In this document: positions 51,122 through 59,520 of the stretch, piece by piece
Numbering within the stretch: position 1 is the first letter of the stretch
Layout: each line of letters opens with the position of its first letter
Source: Halarchaeum nitratireducens
GTDB lineage: Archaea; Halobacteriota; Halobacteria; Halobacteriales; Halobacteriaceae
DNA length: 64,000 bases
Direction: 5' to 3'
NCBI RefSeq assembly: GCF_014647155.1
Contig: NZ_BMOQ01000002.1
Coordinates: 1-64,000 of the forward strand
The notes under the pieces: generated by a model
Told to the model about the DNA's origin: nothing
The model's database searches: none
What the model saw: the letters and a program-made list of their open reading frames with translations, nothing else
Position numbers and translations under genes: made by a program

Positions 51122-52174
51122 ATGGACGAAAACACACCGATCGGTCGCGCGGACGGCGGCGATCGATACGGGCACCTCATCGAGCACATCCAAGACGCGG
51201 TGGTCGAGTTCGAACTGACCGACGGCGTGCCGGTCGTCGTCGGCGTCAATCGGGCGTTCACGGAGACATTCGGGTACGAGGCGGCGGACGCGCGCGGCGA
51301 GGTGCTGAACGACCTGATCGTCCCGGTGTGGCTCCGGGACGAGGCGCACGCGCTCGACGACCGGACGTCCGCCGGCGAGATCACCTATCAGCGCGTGAAG
51401 CGCGAGACGGCCGACGGCCTCCGCGAGTTCCTCTATCGCGGGATCCCGTACGCCGACGACCGCTCGGACGAGGGCGGCTTCGCCGTCTACACGGACCTGA
51501 GCGGGTTCGTGCAGAACGAGCGCCGCGCTCGCGTGATGAACCGCGTGCTCCGGCACAATCTGCGAAACAAAGCGAACGTCATCGTCTCGCACACGGCGCG
51601 GCTCCTCGACGCGTTCGACGGGCAGTCCGCCGAGCGGACGGACGCCGTGGCGGCGGTCGAGCGGGCGGCGGACGCCCTCCAGCGGCTCACCGAGGAGGCC
51701 GGCGAGATCCACCGCGTCCTGAACGCCGCCGAGGTGACGAAGACGATCGACTGCGTTCCGACGGTTCGACGCGTCGTCGAGACCCATCGACGGGAGTCGC
51801 CGGACGCGGCCATCGACACGGACCTCCCCACGTCGATGGCCGTTCGAGCGACCGGGCACCTCGACGTCGCTCTCGATAGCCTCGTCGACAACGCGATCCG
51901 GCACAACCCGAGCGAGACGCCGCGCGTCCGCGTCCGAGTCGTCGCCGAGGCGCCGGGGTGGACGACCGTCCACGTCGAGGACGACGGTCCGCCGATCCCG
52001 GCCGACGAGCGCGACGTCGTCACCGGCGACGCGGAGATCACGCCGACGCGTCACGGCAGCGGACTCGGGCTGTGGCTCGTCAAGTGGACCGTCGAGACCT
52101 TCGGTGGCGAACTCTCCTTCGACGAGAGCGATCTCGGCGGGAACGACGTCCGCGTTCGCCTCCCGCGCCCGTAG
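51122..52174 (+). CDS. PAS-domain sensor histidine kinase
   Basis: A 350-residue soluble kinase. A PAS domain occupies residues about 15-130 (DAVVEFELTDGVPVVVGVNR, then FGYEAADARGE). The phospho-acceptor region is MNRVLRHNLRNKANVIVSH, a haloarchaeal H-box variant in which RHNLRN replaces SHELRTP. The ATPase has the N-box SLVDNAIRHNP, VEDDGPPIP and GSGLGLWLVKW. There is no membrane segment. The start lies after ATG-rich, AT-rich sequence, and the chosen ATG gives the PAS domain a short N-terminus. It converges with a single-domain receiver gene, nine bases apart, which is the obvious partner. Confidence 0.9.
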   Translation: MDENTPIGRADGGDRYGHLIEHIQDAVVEFELTDGVPVVVGVNRAFTETFGYEAADARGEVLNDLIVPVWLRDEAHALDDRTSAGEITYQRVKRETADGLREFLYRGIPYADDRSDEGGFAVYTDLSGFVQNERRARVMNRVLRHNLRNKANVIVSHTARLLDAFDGQSAERTDAVAAVERAADALQRLTEEAGEIHRVLNAAEVTKTIDCVPTVRRVVETHRRESPDAAIDTDLPTSMAVRATGHLDVALDSLVDNAIRHNPSETPRVRVRVVAEAPGWTTVHVEDDGPPIPADERDVVTGDAEITPTRHGSGLGLWLVKWTVETFGGELSFDESDLGGNDVRVRLPRP

Positions 52175-52182
52175 CGTCCCCA

Positions 52183-52554
52183 TCAGCCCTCGAGGGTCTC
52201 GCCGAGCGTGTCCGCGAGCGCGTCCACGCCGCCCGGTCCCTTTCGGACGAACGCGTCGGCGCCCGCCTCGATCACCGCGTCCACCGTCTCCGGGTCGCCG
52301 ATCCCCGTGAAGAAGACGACGGGCACGTCGGGGTGACGGGCGCGCGCGTCGCGGAGGACGGACAGCGGGTCCTCGCCCGGGATGCGGTAGTCGAGCACGA
52401 GGCAGTCGACCCGCCCGTCGTCGAGACGATCGAGGGCGTCCTCGGCGCTCTCGACCGTCTCCACCCCTCGGTCGAAGCGGGTGCGTAAGCGCCGACTAAC
52501 GACGTCCGCGAGCGCGCGGTCGTCGTCGACGTAGACGATCGAACCCCAAGCCAT
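52183..52554 (-). CDS. Single-domain response regulator
   Basis: A 123-residue receiver with no output domain. Phosphorylation residues are present: DDD in VYVDDDRALAD, the phospho-acceptor Asp in CLVLDYRIPGED, Thr in VFFTGIGD, and Lys in AFVRKGPGG. It probably receives phosphate from the PAS kinase that ends nine bases away on the opposite strand, and passes it to another protein or acts as a phosphate sink. The ATG at 52554 was chosen because the frame upstream is not protein-like. Confidence 0.88.
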   Translation of the reverse strand: MAWGSIVYVDDDRALADVVSRRLRTRFDRGVETVESAEDALDRLDDGRVDCLVLDYRIPGEDPLSVLRDARARHPDVPVVFFTGIGDPETVDAVIEAGADAFVRKGPGGVDALADTLGETLEG

Positions 52555-52597
52555 AGCGAATTGACACGAGGATCGATATTCAGTGTTCCGGGCGGTT

Positions 52598-52614
52598 CCG
52601 GCACGTAGTGCCGG
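52598..52614. promoter_or_regulatory. Hairpin CCGGCAC-GTA-GTGCCGG
   Basis: A perfect 7-bp inverted repeat in the divergent region between the receiver and the CysD-like gene, overlapping a second palindrome, GTGCCGGCAC (52608-52617). It could be an operator for either gene. A TATA-like CCTTTACG (52707-52714) about 30 bases before the CysD-like ATG marks that promoter. Confidence 0.35.
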
Positions 52615-52742
52615 CACACTCACCGACCGTCCTGTCCGACCACACAGGTACCGGCCACATGCTCCGCATTCGCGGTCCCCCGGTGAACGCTGACCGCACA
52701 CGCAAGCCTTTACGTGGGACGGTATTCGAGGAGGACACAACG

Positions 52743-53714
52743 ATGTCAGCGGACTTCCCCGACTACCTCGACGTCGACTACGCGGACGGCGAGGGCGAGA
52801 CCCCGGAGGATTATCCGACGCTCGAAGACAAGATCGAGAAAGCCGTGGCGGTCGTACGAACGGGCCTCGAAGAGTACGAGAACCCCGCGATCATGTGGAC
52901 GGGCGGGAAGGACTCGACGCTCACCCTCTACTTCGTCAAGGAGGTCGCCGAGGAGTACGGCTACGAGATGCCGCCCGCGATCTTCATCGACCACTACCAG
53001 CACTTCGAGGACCTCCTGGATTTCGCCGAGCACTGGGCCGACGAGTGGGACTTCGAGCTCATCTACGCCCGGAACGAGGACGTCGGCGACTACGTCGAGG
53101 CCAACGACCTCAACCCCGGTGACGACATCGACATCTCCGCCCTCTCCGAACACAACCGACACCACGTTCGGGACATCCTCGACTACCAAGAGGACACCTT
53201 CCCCTTCCTCCTCGACACGTACGTCGGCAATCACCTGCTCAAAACCGTGGCGCTCAACGACGCGCTCGAGGAGTACGATGTCGACGGGATCTTCTCGGGG
53301 ATCCGCTGGGACGAACAGGAAGCCCGCGCCGACGAGACGTTCTTCTCTCCTCGGCATGACCCCGACATCTACCCGCCGCACGACCGCATCCAGCCGATCC
53401 TCCAGTTCGACGAATCGGCGGTGTGGGACGCCTTCTGGCACTACGTCGTCCCCGAGAGCGTCGAGGGGTACCCCGAGGAGGGGTACGTTCCGCAGGCCTA
53501 CGACGACCTGCCCGAGGGCATCACCCACGAGGACATCCCCGTCTCCCCCAAGTACTTCAAGGGCTTCCGCTCGCTCGGTAGCGAAGTGAGCACTGATAAG
53601 GCCGACGACGAGCCCGCCTGGCTCCAGGACCTCGACAACACCACCGAGCGCGCCGGCCGCGCTCAGGACAAAGAGGACCTCATGGAGCGCCTCCGCGACC
53701 TCGGCTACATGTAA
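52743..53714 (+). CDS. PAPS reductase/CysD-like ATP pyrophosphatase-fold protein
   Basis: A 323-residue protein of the PAPS-reductase/sulfate-adenylyltransferase subunit 2 (CysD) superfamily. The PP-loop is IMWTGGKDSTLTLYF. IFIDHYQHFEDLLDF and FSGIRWDEQEARADET are typical of the nucleotide end. The C-terminal Cys used by PAPS reductases is absent and the whole protein contains no Cys, so a reductase role is unlikely. A CysD role would need CysN, which is not nearby. I chose the ATG at 52743 because GAGGAGG lies nine bases upstream and a TATA box about 30 bases upstream. Confidence 0.87.
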   Translation: MSADFPDYLDVDYADGEGETPEDYPTLEDKIEKAVAVVRTGLEEYENPAIMWTGGKDSTLTLYFVKEVAEEYGYEMPPAIFIDHYQHFEDLLDFAEHWADEWDFELIYARNEDVGDYVEANDLNPGDDIDISALSEHNRHHVRDILDYQEDTFPFLLDTYVGNHLLKTVALNDALEEYDVDGIFSGIRWDEQEARADETFFSPRHDPDIYPPHDRIQPILQFDESAVWDAFWHYVVPESVEGYPEEGYVPQAYDDLPEGITHEDIPVSPKYFKGFRSLGSEVSTDKADDEPAWLQDLDNTTERAGRAQDKEDLMERLRDLGYM

Positions 53715-53751
53715 CGCCCGCCGGATACACGCCCCTCACTCTCCCCTCTCG

Positions 53752-53964
53752 ATGACCCAGACAGACGCGAGCGAGCGCACGCTCCCCGCCGGTATCGACC
53801 GCCCCGACGCGGTGCTCGGTGCCATCACCGTCCTGCTCGTCGCCGCCCTCGCGGCGACCGTCGTCGCACCCTACGCGGCGATGCCGACGCTCGCCGTCGG
53901 CTGTCTCGGGTGTCTCTGTCTCATCGGCGAAGCGGTGTTCGTCAACCCGCCGATCGAGGGCTAA
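53752..53964 (+). CDS. Small membrane protein (70 aa)
   Basis: Two hydrophobic segments near residues 20-40 and 43-63 (VLGAITVLLVAALAATVVA and LAVGCLGCLCLIGEAVF) with an acidic N-terminus. Three Cys in the second segment are notable. The family is unknown. It ends in convergent overlap with the next gene: its TAA and the other gene's TAG share CTAA. Confidence 0.55.
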   Translation: MTQTDASERTLPAGIDRPDAVLGAITVLLVAALAATVVAPYAAMPTLAVGCLGCLCLIGEAVFVNPPIEG

Positions 53965-54179
53965 CGCGAACGCCCGACGCGTGCCGGTACGCCGGCCACG
54001 AGCAGCGCGCCGCCGAGGACGGCGACGGCGAGCGCGCCCGCGACGAGCGCCGTCCCGCCGTACGGTCCCGGATACGTCCCGAAGATCCCACCGACGACGA
54101 GCGACGCCGTCGCGGCGACGAGCGCGAGCCAGCAGACGACGCCGCCGGCCGCCCGGACGATGCGGTCGTAACGCGTCAC
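53961..54179 (-). CDS. Small membrane protein (72 aa)
   Basis: Two hydrophobic segments near residues 10-30 and 42-65 (AGGVVCWLALVAATASLVVGG and TALVAGALAVAVLGGALLVAG) joined by a loop FGTYPGPYG. The GTG start at 54179 was chosen because the peptide then opens VTRYDRIVR, a reasonable cytoplasmic lead; the frame is open further upstream. Function is unknown. It overlaps the previous gene at the stops. Confidence 0.55.
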   Translation of the reverse strand: MTRYDRIVRAAGGVVCWLALVAATASLVVGGIFGTYPGPYGGTALVAGALAVAVLGGALLVAGVPARVGRSR

Positions 54180-54280
54180 GATCGTCCGGTTCGCGGCCGG
54201 GTGACAAAAACCGGCCGATCCGGGCGCCGAACGCTTTTGCGGACACGGAGCGTACGAACGACGAATTCGAGGTGTCACGA

Positions 54281-55741
54281 ATGAACAGGGGCGTCAGCAG
54301 CGTCGTCGGCACGATCCTCATGACCGGTATCGTCGTCGTCGCAGTGACGGTCGGCGGCGCTGCCATGCTGGATCGCGCGTACGGCGGTGGCGGCGCGGCC
54401 AGCGCGCCCGTCGCGGCCGTGGACGTCGGGGTCGATGGGACGAACGTCACCGTCACGCACTGCGGCGGCGACTCCCTCGCCAGCGACGACCTCGCCGCCG
54501 TACTTGACGGGACGAACGGGCTGCGACGCGTCGCGTTCTCCGAAGGACAGTGGGCGAGCGGCGGGCCCGCGAGCGGGACGTTCGCCCCGGGCATGACGTG
54601 GCTGTTCGAGAACGCGAGCGTCGGCTCCCTCGCCGAGGACGACGTCTCCGTCGCTCACACGCCCTCGAACACGCTCGTCGACACGACGCAGTGTGGTGGA
54701 GACTCGGTGAGAAGTCCCTCGACATCCACGGCGACGACGAGTACGACCACGACGACATCCACGACGAGTACGGCGAGTACGACCACGACGACATCCACGA
54801 CGAGCACGGCGAGTACGACCACGACGACATCCACGACGATGACCACCACCACGACCGACGATGATAGCTCGCCGCCGACGAGTGACGGGGTCGCCGATCC
54901 CGGATTCGCGTACGCGGACGCGAACGCAAACGGTGTCTACGACGGCGGGGACACTAGGGTGAACGAGAGTGAACTCGTCGATGGGTACTCGTCGGATATC
55001 CCGCTCGTCGTCCCGAAGAGCGTCTCCCTTAGCGTTGATAATCCGCTCTTCATCGCCGCGGACGGAATCACGCTCAACGGGAGCGTCGAATCGTCGGCAC
55101 AGAGCGCCCACATCACGCTCGACGCGAAGAGCGGGGCTCTGACCGTCGACGGGGCGTCCATCGAGACGACGGGCTACGACGCCCACGTGTCGCTCGCCGG
55201 GACCGGCCTCACCCTCCGCGATAGCACCGTTTCCACTACCGCACAGAGTTCGAGCATTGACGTTAATAGCTCGAACGGCGTCTTCGACGCCGAGAACACC
55301 ACTATCGAGACGGCCGGGTACGATGCCGAAGTGATACTGACCGGCGCGAGCGTCGACTTGGAGAACGGAACGGTCACGACGCAACAGCAGGACGCGCCGG
55401 TGAGTATCGACGCGACGACCGGCGACGCGAACCTACGTAACGCCACCCTCGCCGGATACGGCTACAGCGTGGATATCTCGGTGAGCGGTGCGTCGCTCGA
55501 TCTCTGTGGCGCCCGCGTCACGACGGAGCAACAGGGGGCGATGATCACGCTCACGGCCAGATCCGGACCCCTCGGCCTTCGCGACGGGAGCGTCGAAACG
55601 AGCGGGTACGAAGCCGACATCGCACTCACCGGCGATCCGATCGACCTCCGGAACGCGACGGTCCGTGCGAGCGATTCGAGCGCGACCGTCACGACGACGG
55701 GCGAGACACGGACGAACGCGAACACGACCGTTTCGGACTGA
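54281..55741 (+). CDS. Type IV pilin-like surface protein with Thr-rich stalk and beta-solenoid
   Basis: A 486-residue surface protein. The N-terminus is a class III (type IV pilin) signal, NRGVSSVVGTILMTGIVVVA, cleaved after the Gly by pilin peptidase. A small domain (about 40-140) with Cys61 and Cys138 precedes a Thr/Ser-rich stalk (about 146-192). Then comes a calcium-loop-like DANANGVYDGGD (213-224). Residues about 250-475 are a repeat with exact spacing of 24: Gln274, Gln322, Gln370 and Gln418 alternate with GY at 298, 346, 394 and 442. This is the pattern of a right-handed beta-solenoid, about nine coils. Haloarchaeal pilins are usually 120-200 residues. GAGGTG lies six bases before the ATG. 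Confidence 0.85.
   Translation: MNRGVSSVVGTILMTGIVVVAVTVGGAAMLDRAYGGGGAASAPVAAVDVGVDGTNVTVTHCGGDSLASDDLAAVLDGTNGLRRVAFSEGQWASGGPASGTFAPGMTWLFENASVGSLAEDDVSVAHTPSNTLVDTTQCGGDSVRSPSTSTATTSTTTTTSTTSTASTTTTTSTTSTASTTTTTSTTMTTTTTDDDSSPPTSDGVADPGFAYADANANGVYDGGDTRVNESELVDGYSSDIPLVVPKSVSLSVDNPLFIAADGITLNGSVESSAQSAHITLDAKSGALTVDGASIETTGYDAHVSLAGTGLTLRDSTVSTTAQSSSIDVNSSNGVFDAENTTIETAGYDAEVILTGASVDLENGTVTTQQQDAPVSIDATTGDANLRNATLAGYGYSVDISVSGASLDLCGARVTTEQQGAMITLTARSGPLGLRDGSVETSGYEADIALTGDPIDLRNATVRASDSSATVTTTGETRTNANTTVSD
54740..54838 (+). repeat. 36-bp tandem repeat encoding the Thr-rich stalk
   Basis: Units 54740-54775 and 54776-54811 differ at one base, and a third partial unit of 27 bases follows to 54838. 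Each unit encodes 12 residues of STTTTTSTTSTA form. The near identity suggests that stalk length varies by copy-number change. Confidence 0.9.
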
Positions 55742-55760
55742 CCTGACCGATCGGTCCACC

Positions 55761-56747
55761 TCAGTCGCCGTCCGGGATACCCTCGATGTCGCCGCCGTCG
55801 TCGCCGACGACGAACTGGCCGGCGGCGCGCTGTGCGCTGTTGACGAGCGTCACACGGAGGACGTAGGTGGCGACGAGGACGAACGGGGCGAACGCGACGG
55901 CTTCGACGGCGACGACGAGGAGGTTGCTGTCCGGGAGATCGGTGAGGAAGTGCATGAACGCCGCGACGATCGCGGCGGTCGGGACGGCCGTGAGGACGAG
56001 GTCACGGGAGAGGTCGGCGAGATCGCGGCGCGTGTAGAGCGTCTTGAAGTATTCGCGGGCGGTCGCGGCGTACTGGAGGAGCCGAAGCATCTCCTCGATG
56101 CGCTCGGCGGTCCCGTCGTCCAGCTCGTCGCCGTGCGCGGCGCGGATCGCGCGGAGGTCGTGGATCTGCCTGTCGTGGTCGTAGTCGATTGTCGCCAGCA
56201 CGACGTCGAGGGTGTCCTCCGCGCTTTCGAGCCCGCGGTTCATCTCGCCGGTCTCCTCCGCGAGAGTCTCGACGTACCCCTCCAAGTCCTCGCGTAGCTC
56301 GAAGTCCGCGGCGCCGAGGTCCTCTTCGAGGCGCTGGGCGCGTTCGAGGATACTTCCGGAGAGGAGTCGAAGGAGCGCCTCGGGTTCCGCCGGAACGTGC
56401 TCGGTGTCGACGACGGTCTCCAACTGGCGGCGGTACTCGACGACGCTCTGCACGCGACCGAACTGCTGTGCGAGCGGGTGCTGTTGTTGGGAGACGAACA
56501 GCGTGTTGACGGTGACGACGATACTGAAGAGGAAGAACGTCCCGCTGAGGAGCGCCGAGACGAGCGATATCGTGGGACTGGAGTCCGCGAGCGGGTTCTT
56601 CGCGCTCGCAAGGAGGGCGCCGGCGACGGGCCCGAAGGTGGTGAACCCGACGAGGAGGACGATCGTCGTCAGGACCCGTCGGTCGGCGGTGAACGCCATC
56701 CACCGGTACCAGTCGCGGCGCCATCTGTCGAACTCCCGCTCTCCCAT
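55761..56747 (-). CDS. Membrane protein with coiled-coil-like middle
   Basis: A 328-residue protein with hydrophobic pairs at both ends (about 23-50 and 60-85, then 240-262 and 270-298) and a soluble helical middle of about 150 residues that is rich in Glu/Leu/Arg (LLRLLSGSILERAQRLEEDLG, split). The conserved-looking TLFVSQQQHPLAQQFG follows helix 2. I believe this arrangement is found in other haloarchaea, but I know no function. It converges with the pilin-like gene, 19 bases apart. Confidence 0.7.
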   Translation of the reverse strand: MGEREFDRWRRDWYRWMAFTADRRVLTTIVLLVGFTTFGPVAGALLASAKNPLADSSPTISLVSALLSGTFFLFSIVVTVNTLFVSQQQHPLAQQFGRVQSVVEYRRQLETVVDTEHVPAEPEALLRLLSGSILERAQRLEEDLGAADFELREDLEGYVETLAEETGEMNRGLESAEDTLDVVLATIDYDHDRQIHDLRAIRAAHGDELDDGTAERIEEMLRLLQYAATAREYFKTLYTRRDLADLSRDLVLTAVPTAAIVAAFMHFLTDLPDSNLLVVAVEAVAFAPFVLVATYVLRVTLVNSAQRAAGQFVVGDDGGDIEGIPDGD

Positions 56748-56828
56748 CGAGCGACCGAACGGCCCTCATCGCCAAAAGACGCACGGGACACCGGAACGGA
56801 TAACGCGCTGGCGCGACACTGGATCGGC

Positions 56829-57431
56829 GTGCCCTCCATCGAGTCGTTCGCCACGAAGCGCGGCACCGCGCGCTTCGAGGACAGCAAGATTCTCCTCGAA
56901 TCGTCCGTCGCCGGCTACCTCCGATCGCTCTACCGCGACTACTGGAAGAGCGACGCGTGGTGGCGTCGGGCGATCTTCCTCGGGTACGTCCTATGGGTCG
57001 TCTTCGCGATCGGGTGGTCGGCGCGACTGGTCGTCCTGCTCGTCCAGCGCGACGCCGACCCGATCTGGGCCGCCGGCGGCGCGGGCGTCGTCGCCGCGCT
57101 CTTGGTCGCGCTGTGGCTCGCGAACTACCTCCGGGGGTATCGCTCGCCCGACCGGATCGCGCTCGACGACGTCGAGTCGGTGACCGCGACGCGGGGCGAG
57201 CGGGGGCTGACGCGCCCGCGGCTCGTACTCGCGTACCGCGACGGCGACGCGACGCGCAAGCGCCGCGTGAACCTCCCGTCGCTCCTCATGCCGGACGGCG
57301 CGGAGACGTACGAGCGCGCGGTGACGGCGTTCGTCGAGCGCGGCATCGACGTCACGGGCGACCGGGCTGGCGTCGTGGACCCCGACGCGGGCGACGGGAA
57401 CGACGCGGCGGCCCCTGACGCGGGTCCCTGA
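56829..57431 (+). CDS. Membrane protein with two helices, unknown
   Basis: A 200-residue protein. Two helices (about 45-68 and 72-92: FLGYVLWVVFAIGWSARLVV and IWAAGGAGVVAALLVALWLA) are followed by a soluble domain of about 85 residues with a beta-rich look (DRIALDDVESVTATRGERGL), reminiscent of PH-like domains. The GTG start at 56829 was chosen because it lies after the divergent promoter; earlier codons are less protein-like. The C-terminus is Asp/Gly/Ala-rich. Unknown function. Confidence 0.65.
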   Translation: MPSIESFATKRGTARFEDSKILLESSVAGYLRSLYRDYWKSDAWWRRAIFLGYVLWVVFAIGWSARLVVLLVQRDADPIWAAGGAGVVAALLVALWLANYLRGYRSPDRIALDDVESVTATRGERGLTRPRLVLAYRDGDATRKRRVNLPSLLMPDGAETYERAVTAFVERGIDVTGDRAGVVDPDAGDGNDAAAPDAGP

Positions 57432-57534
57432 GTCGCGCGCCCGCCTCCGTCGTCCCCGTTCCGCCTCCGTCGCGGTCCACGACGCGGCCCGCCGCCTGTC
57501 GGGCATTTATCAACGCCCGCGCCCACTCGGGAGT

Positions 57535-59517
57535 ATGGACGACGGTGGCGCCGATGGCGCCGATCCCCGGAACCCGATGTGGCGGCTGTACGCGGAGCAC
57601 GGCCGCGGCAACTGGGAGTGGGTGGCCGGCGGCGCGCTCGCCACCGTCGCGGGCCGCCTGCTCGGCCTCGTCCCCGCGTACATCGTCGGTCTCGCCGTCG
57701 ACTCGATCTTCCTCGGCGCGCGGCCGTTCGGGCTCCCGTTCGTTCCCGCCGACTGGCTCCCCGCGGCGACGGCCCGGTGGGCTCAGGTGGAGGTCGCGGT
57801 CGGCGTGTTGCTCGCCGCGACGCTCGCGGGCGCGGCGCTCTCGTGGATCGACGACTACGCGTGGAGCGTCTTCGCCCAGCGCACCCAACACGACCTCCGC
57901 GCGGCGACGTTCGAGCGTCTCCAAGCGCTCGATCTCGCCTTCTTCACGCACCGCCGAACGGGCGAACTGATGAGCGTGCTGAACAACGACGTGAACGCCC
58001 TGGAGACCTTCCTCGCGGACGCGGTGAGCTCCTCGCTGTGGATCCTCGCGACCGTCGGCGGCATCGGCGCGGTGATGCTCTCCCTGAACGCGCCGCTGAC
58101 GCTCGCCGCGCTCCTCCCGATCCCGCTGCTCGCGGTGTTCACGCTCGTCTTCGCGCGCGTCATCGAGCCGCGGTACCTCGCCGTCCGCGAGGAGATCGGC
58201 GACCTGAACGCGCGTCTGGAGAACACGGTGAGCGGGATCGAGACCGTGAAGACGGCGAACGCGGAGACGTACGAGGCCGCGCGGACGCGCGAGGCGTCGC
58301 TCGCCTATCTCGCGTCGAACCTCTCGGCGATCCGCGCGCGCATCACGTTCTTCCCGGGGCTGAACGTCATCTCCGGCGTCGGCTTCGCCGTCACCTTCCT
58401 GCTCGGGAGCTACTGGGTGCTCTTCGGTCCGCCGTTCGGCCTCGCGGCGACGCTCACCCCCGGCGAGTTCGTGACGTTCGTCATCTACGCCCAGCAGTTC
58501 GTCTGGCCGATCGTCCAGTTCGGCGACATCGTCGACGACTACGAGCGCGCGAAGGCGGCCGGCACGCGCGTCTACGGGCTCTCGACGCGCGAGCGCGAGA
58601 TCCGCGACGCCCCCGACGCGACACCCCTCGACGTCGGTGCGGGCCGCGTCGCGTACGACGACGTCTCGTTCTCGTATCACCGGCCGGGCGGGAACGGCGA
58701 CGACGGGGACGGCGACGGCACGAACGGCGGCGGGAGCGCTGTCGACGACACCGACGGCGGCACGCGCGTCCCGGTCCTCCGCGACGTCTCGTTCGCGGCC
58801 GAGGGCGGGGAGACGATCGGCGTCGTCGGGCCGACGGGCGCGGGGAAGTCCACGCTGCTCAAGCTCCTCCCGCGGCTCTACGACGTCGACTCGGGGGCGG
58901 TCCGCGTCGACGGCCGGGACGTCCGGAACGTGACCGTCGACAGCCTCCGGGGCGCGATCGGCTACGTCGGGCAGGACCCCTTCCTCTTCTACGGGACGGT
59001 GCGCGAGAACGTTCGCTACGGGTCGTTCGAGGCGAGCGACGCGGCCGTCGAGGCGGCGGCGAAGCGCGCGCAGGCCCACGCGTTCATCGAGCGCCTGCCG
59101 GACGGCTACGAGACGATGGTGGGCGAGCGGGGCGTGAAGCTCTCGGGCGGCCAGCGCCAGCGTCTCGTCGTCGCGCGTGCGATCCTGAAGGACCCCGACA
59201 TCATGATCCTCGACGAGGCGACGAGCGCGGTCGATACGGAGACGGAGGCGCTCATCCAGCGCGCGCTCGCGGACTTCGCGGCGGACCGGACGACGTTCGT
59301 CATCGCCCACCGCCTCTCGACGGTCCGCCACGCGGACCGGATCCTGGTCGTCGACGACAGCGAGGTCGTCGAACGCGGGACCCACGAGGACCTCCTCGAA
59401 CGGGACGGACTGTACGCGAACCTCTGGCGCGTCCAGGCCGGCGAGATCGCGTCGCTCCCGGCGTCGTTCCTCGAACGCGCGCGAGAACGGGGCGACGCCC
59501 TCTCCGACGAGGACTGA
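57535..59517 (+). CDS. ABC exporter, fused permease and ATPase
   Basis: A 660-residue half-transporter that should act as a homodimer. Six helices occupy about residues 30-330, with the coupling-helix region RTGELMSVLNNDVNALETFL. The ATPase has Walker A GPTGAGKST, Q-loop VGQDPFLFYG, signature LSGGQRQR, Walker B IMILDEATSAVD and the switch His in IAHRLST, so it is complete. A 25-residue Gly/Asp-rich linker (GGNGDDGDGDGTNGGG) interrupts the start of the ATPase, which is unusual. Substrate unknown; lipid or drug export is typical. A TATA-like CATTTATC lies 26-30 bases before the ATG. Confidence 0.93.
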   Translation: MDDGGADGADPRNPMWRLYAEHGRGNWEWVAGGALATVAGRLLGLVPAYIVGLAVDSIFLGARPFGLPFVPADWLPAATARWAQVEVAVGVLLAATLAGAALSWIDDYAWSVFAQRTQHDLRAATFERLQALDLAFFTHRRTGELMSVLNNDVNALETFLADAVSSSLWILATVGGIGAVMLSLNAPLTLAALLPIPLLAVFTLVFARVIEPRYLAVREEIGDLNARLENTVSGIETVKTANAETYEAARTREASLAYLASNLSAIRARITFFPGLNVISGVGFAVTFLLGSYWVLFGPPFGLAATLTPGEFVTFVIYAQQFVWPIVQFGDIVDDYERAKAAGTRVYGLSTREREIRDAPDATPLDVGAGRVAYDDVSFSYHRPGGNGDDGDGDGTNGGGSAVDDTDGGTRVPVLRDVSFAAEGGETIGVVGPTGAGKSTLLKLLPRLYDVDSGAVRVDGRDVRNVTVDSLRGAIGYVGQDPFLFYGTVRENVRYGSFEASDAAVEAAAKRAQAHAFIERLPDGYETMVGERGVKLSGGQRQRLVVARAILKDPDIMILDEATSAVDTETEALIQRALADFAADRTTFVIAHRLSTVRHADRILVVDDSEVVERGTHEDLLERDGLYANLWRVQAGEIASLPASFLERARERGDALSDED

Positions 59518-59520
59518 TCG

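Noticed and set aside
54740-54838. CRISPR-like repeat array
   Set aside because: The 36-bp units follow each other without spacers and encode a Thr/Ser stalk in frame.
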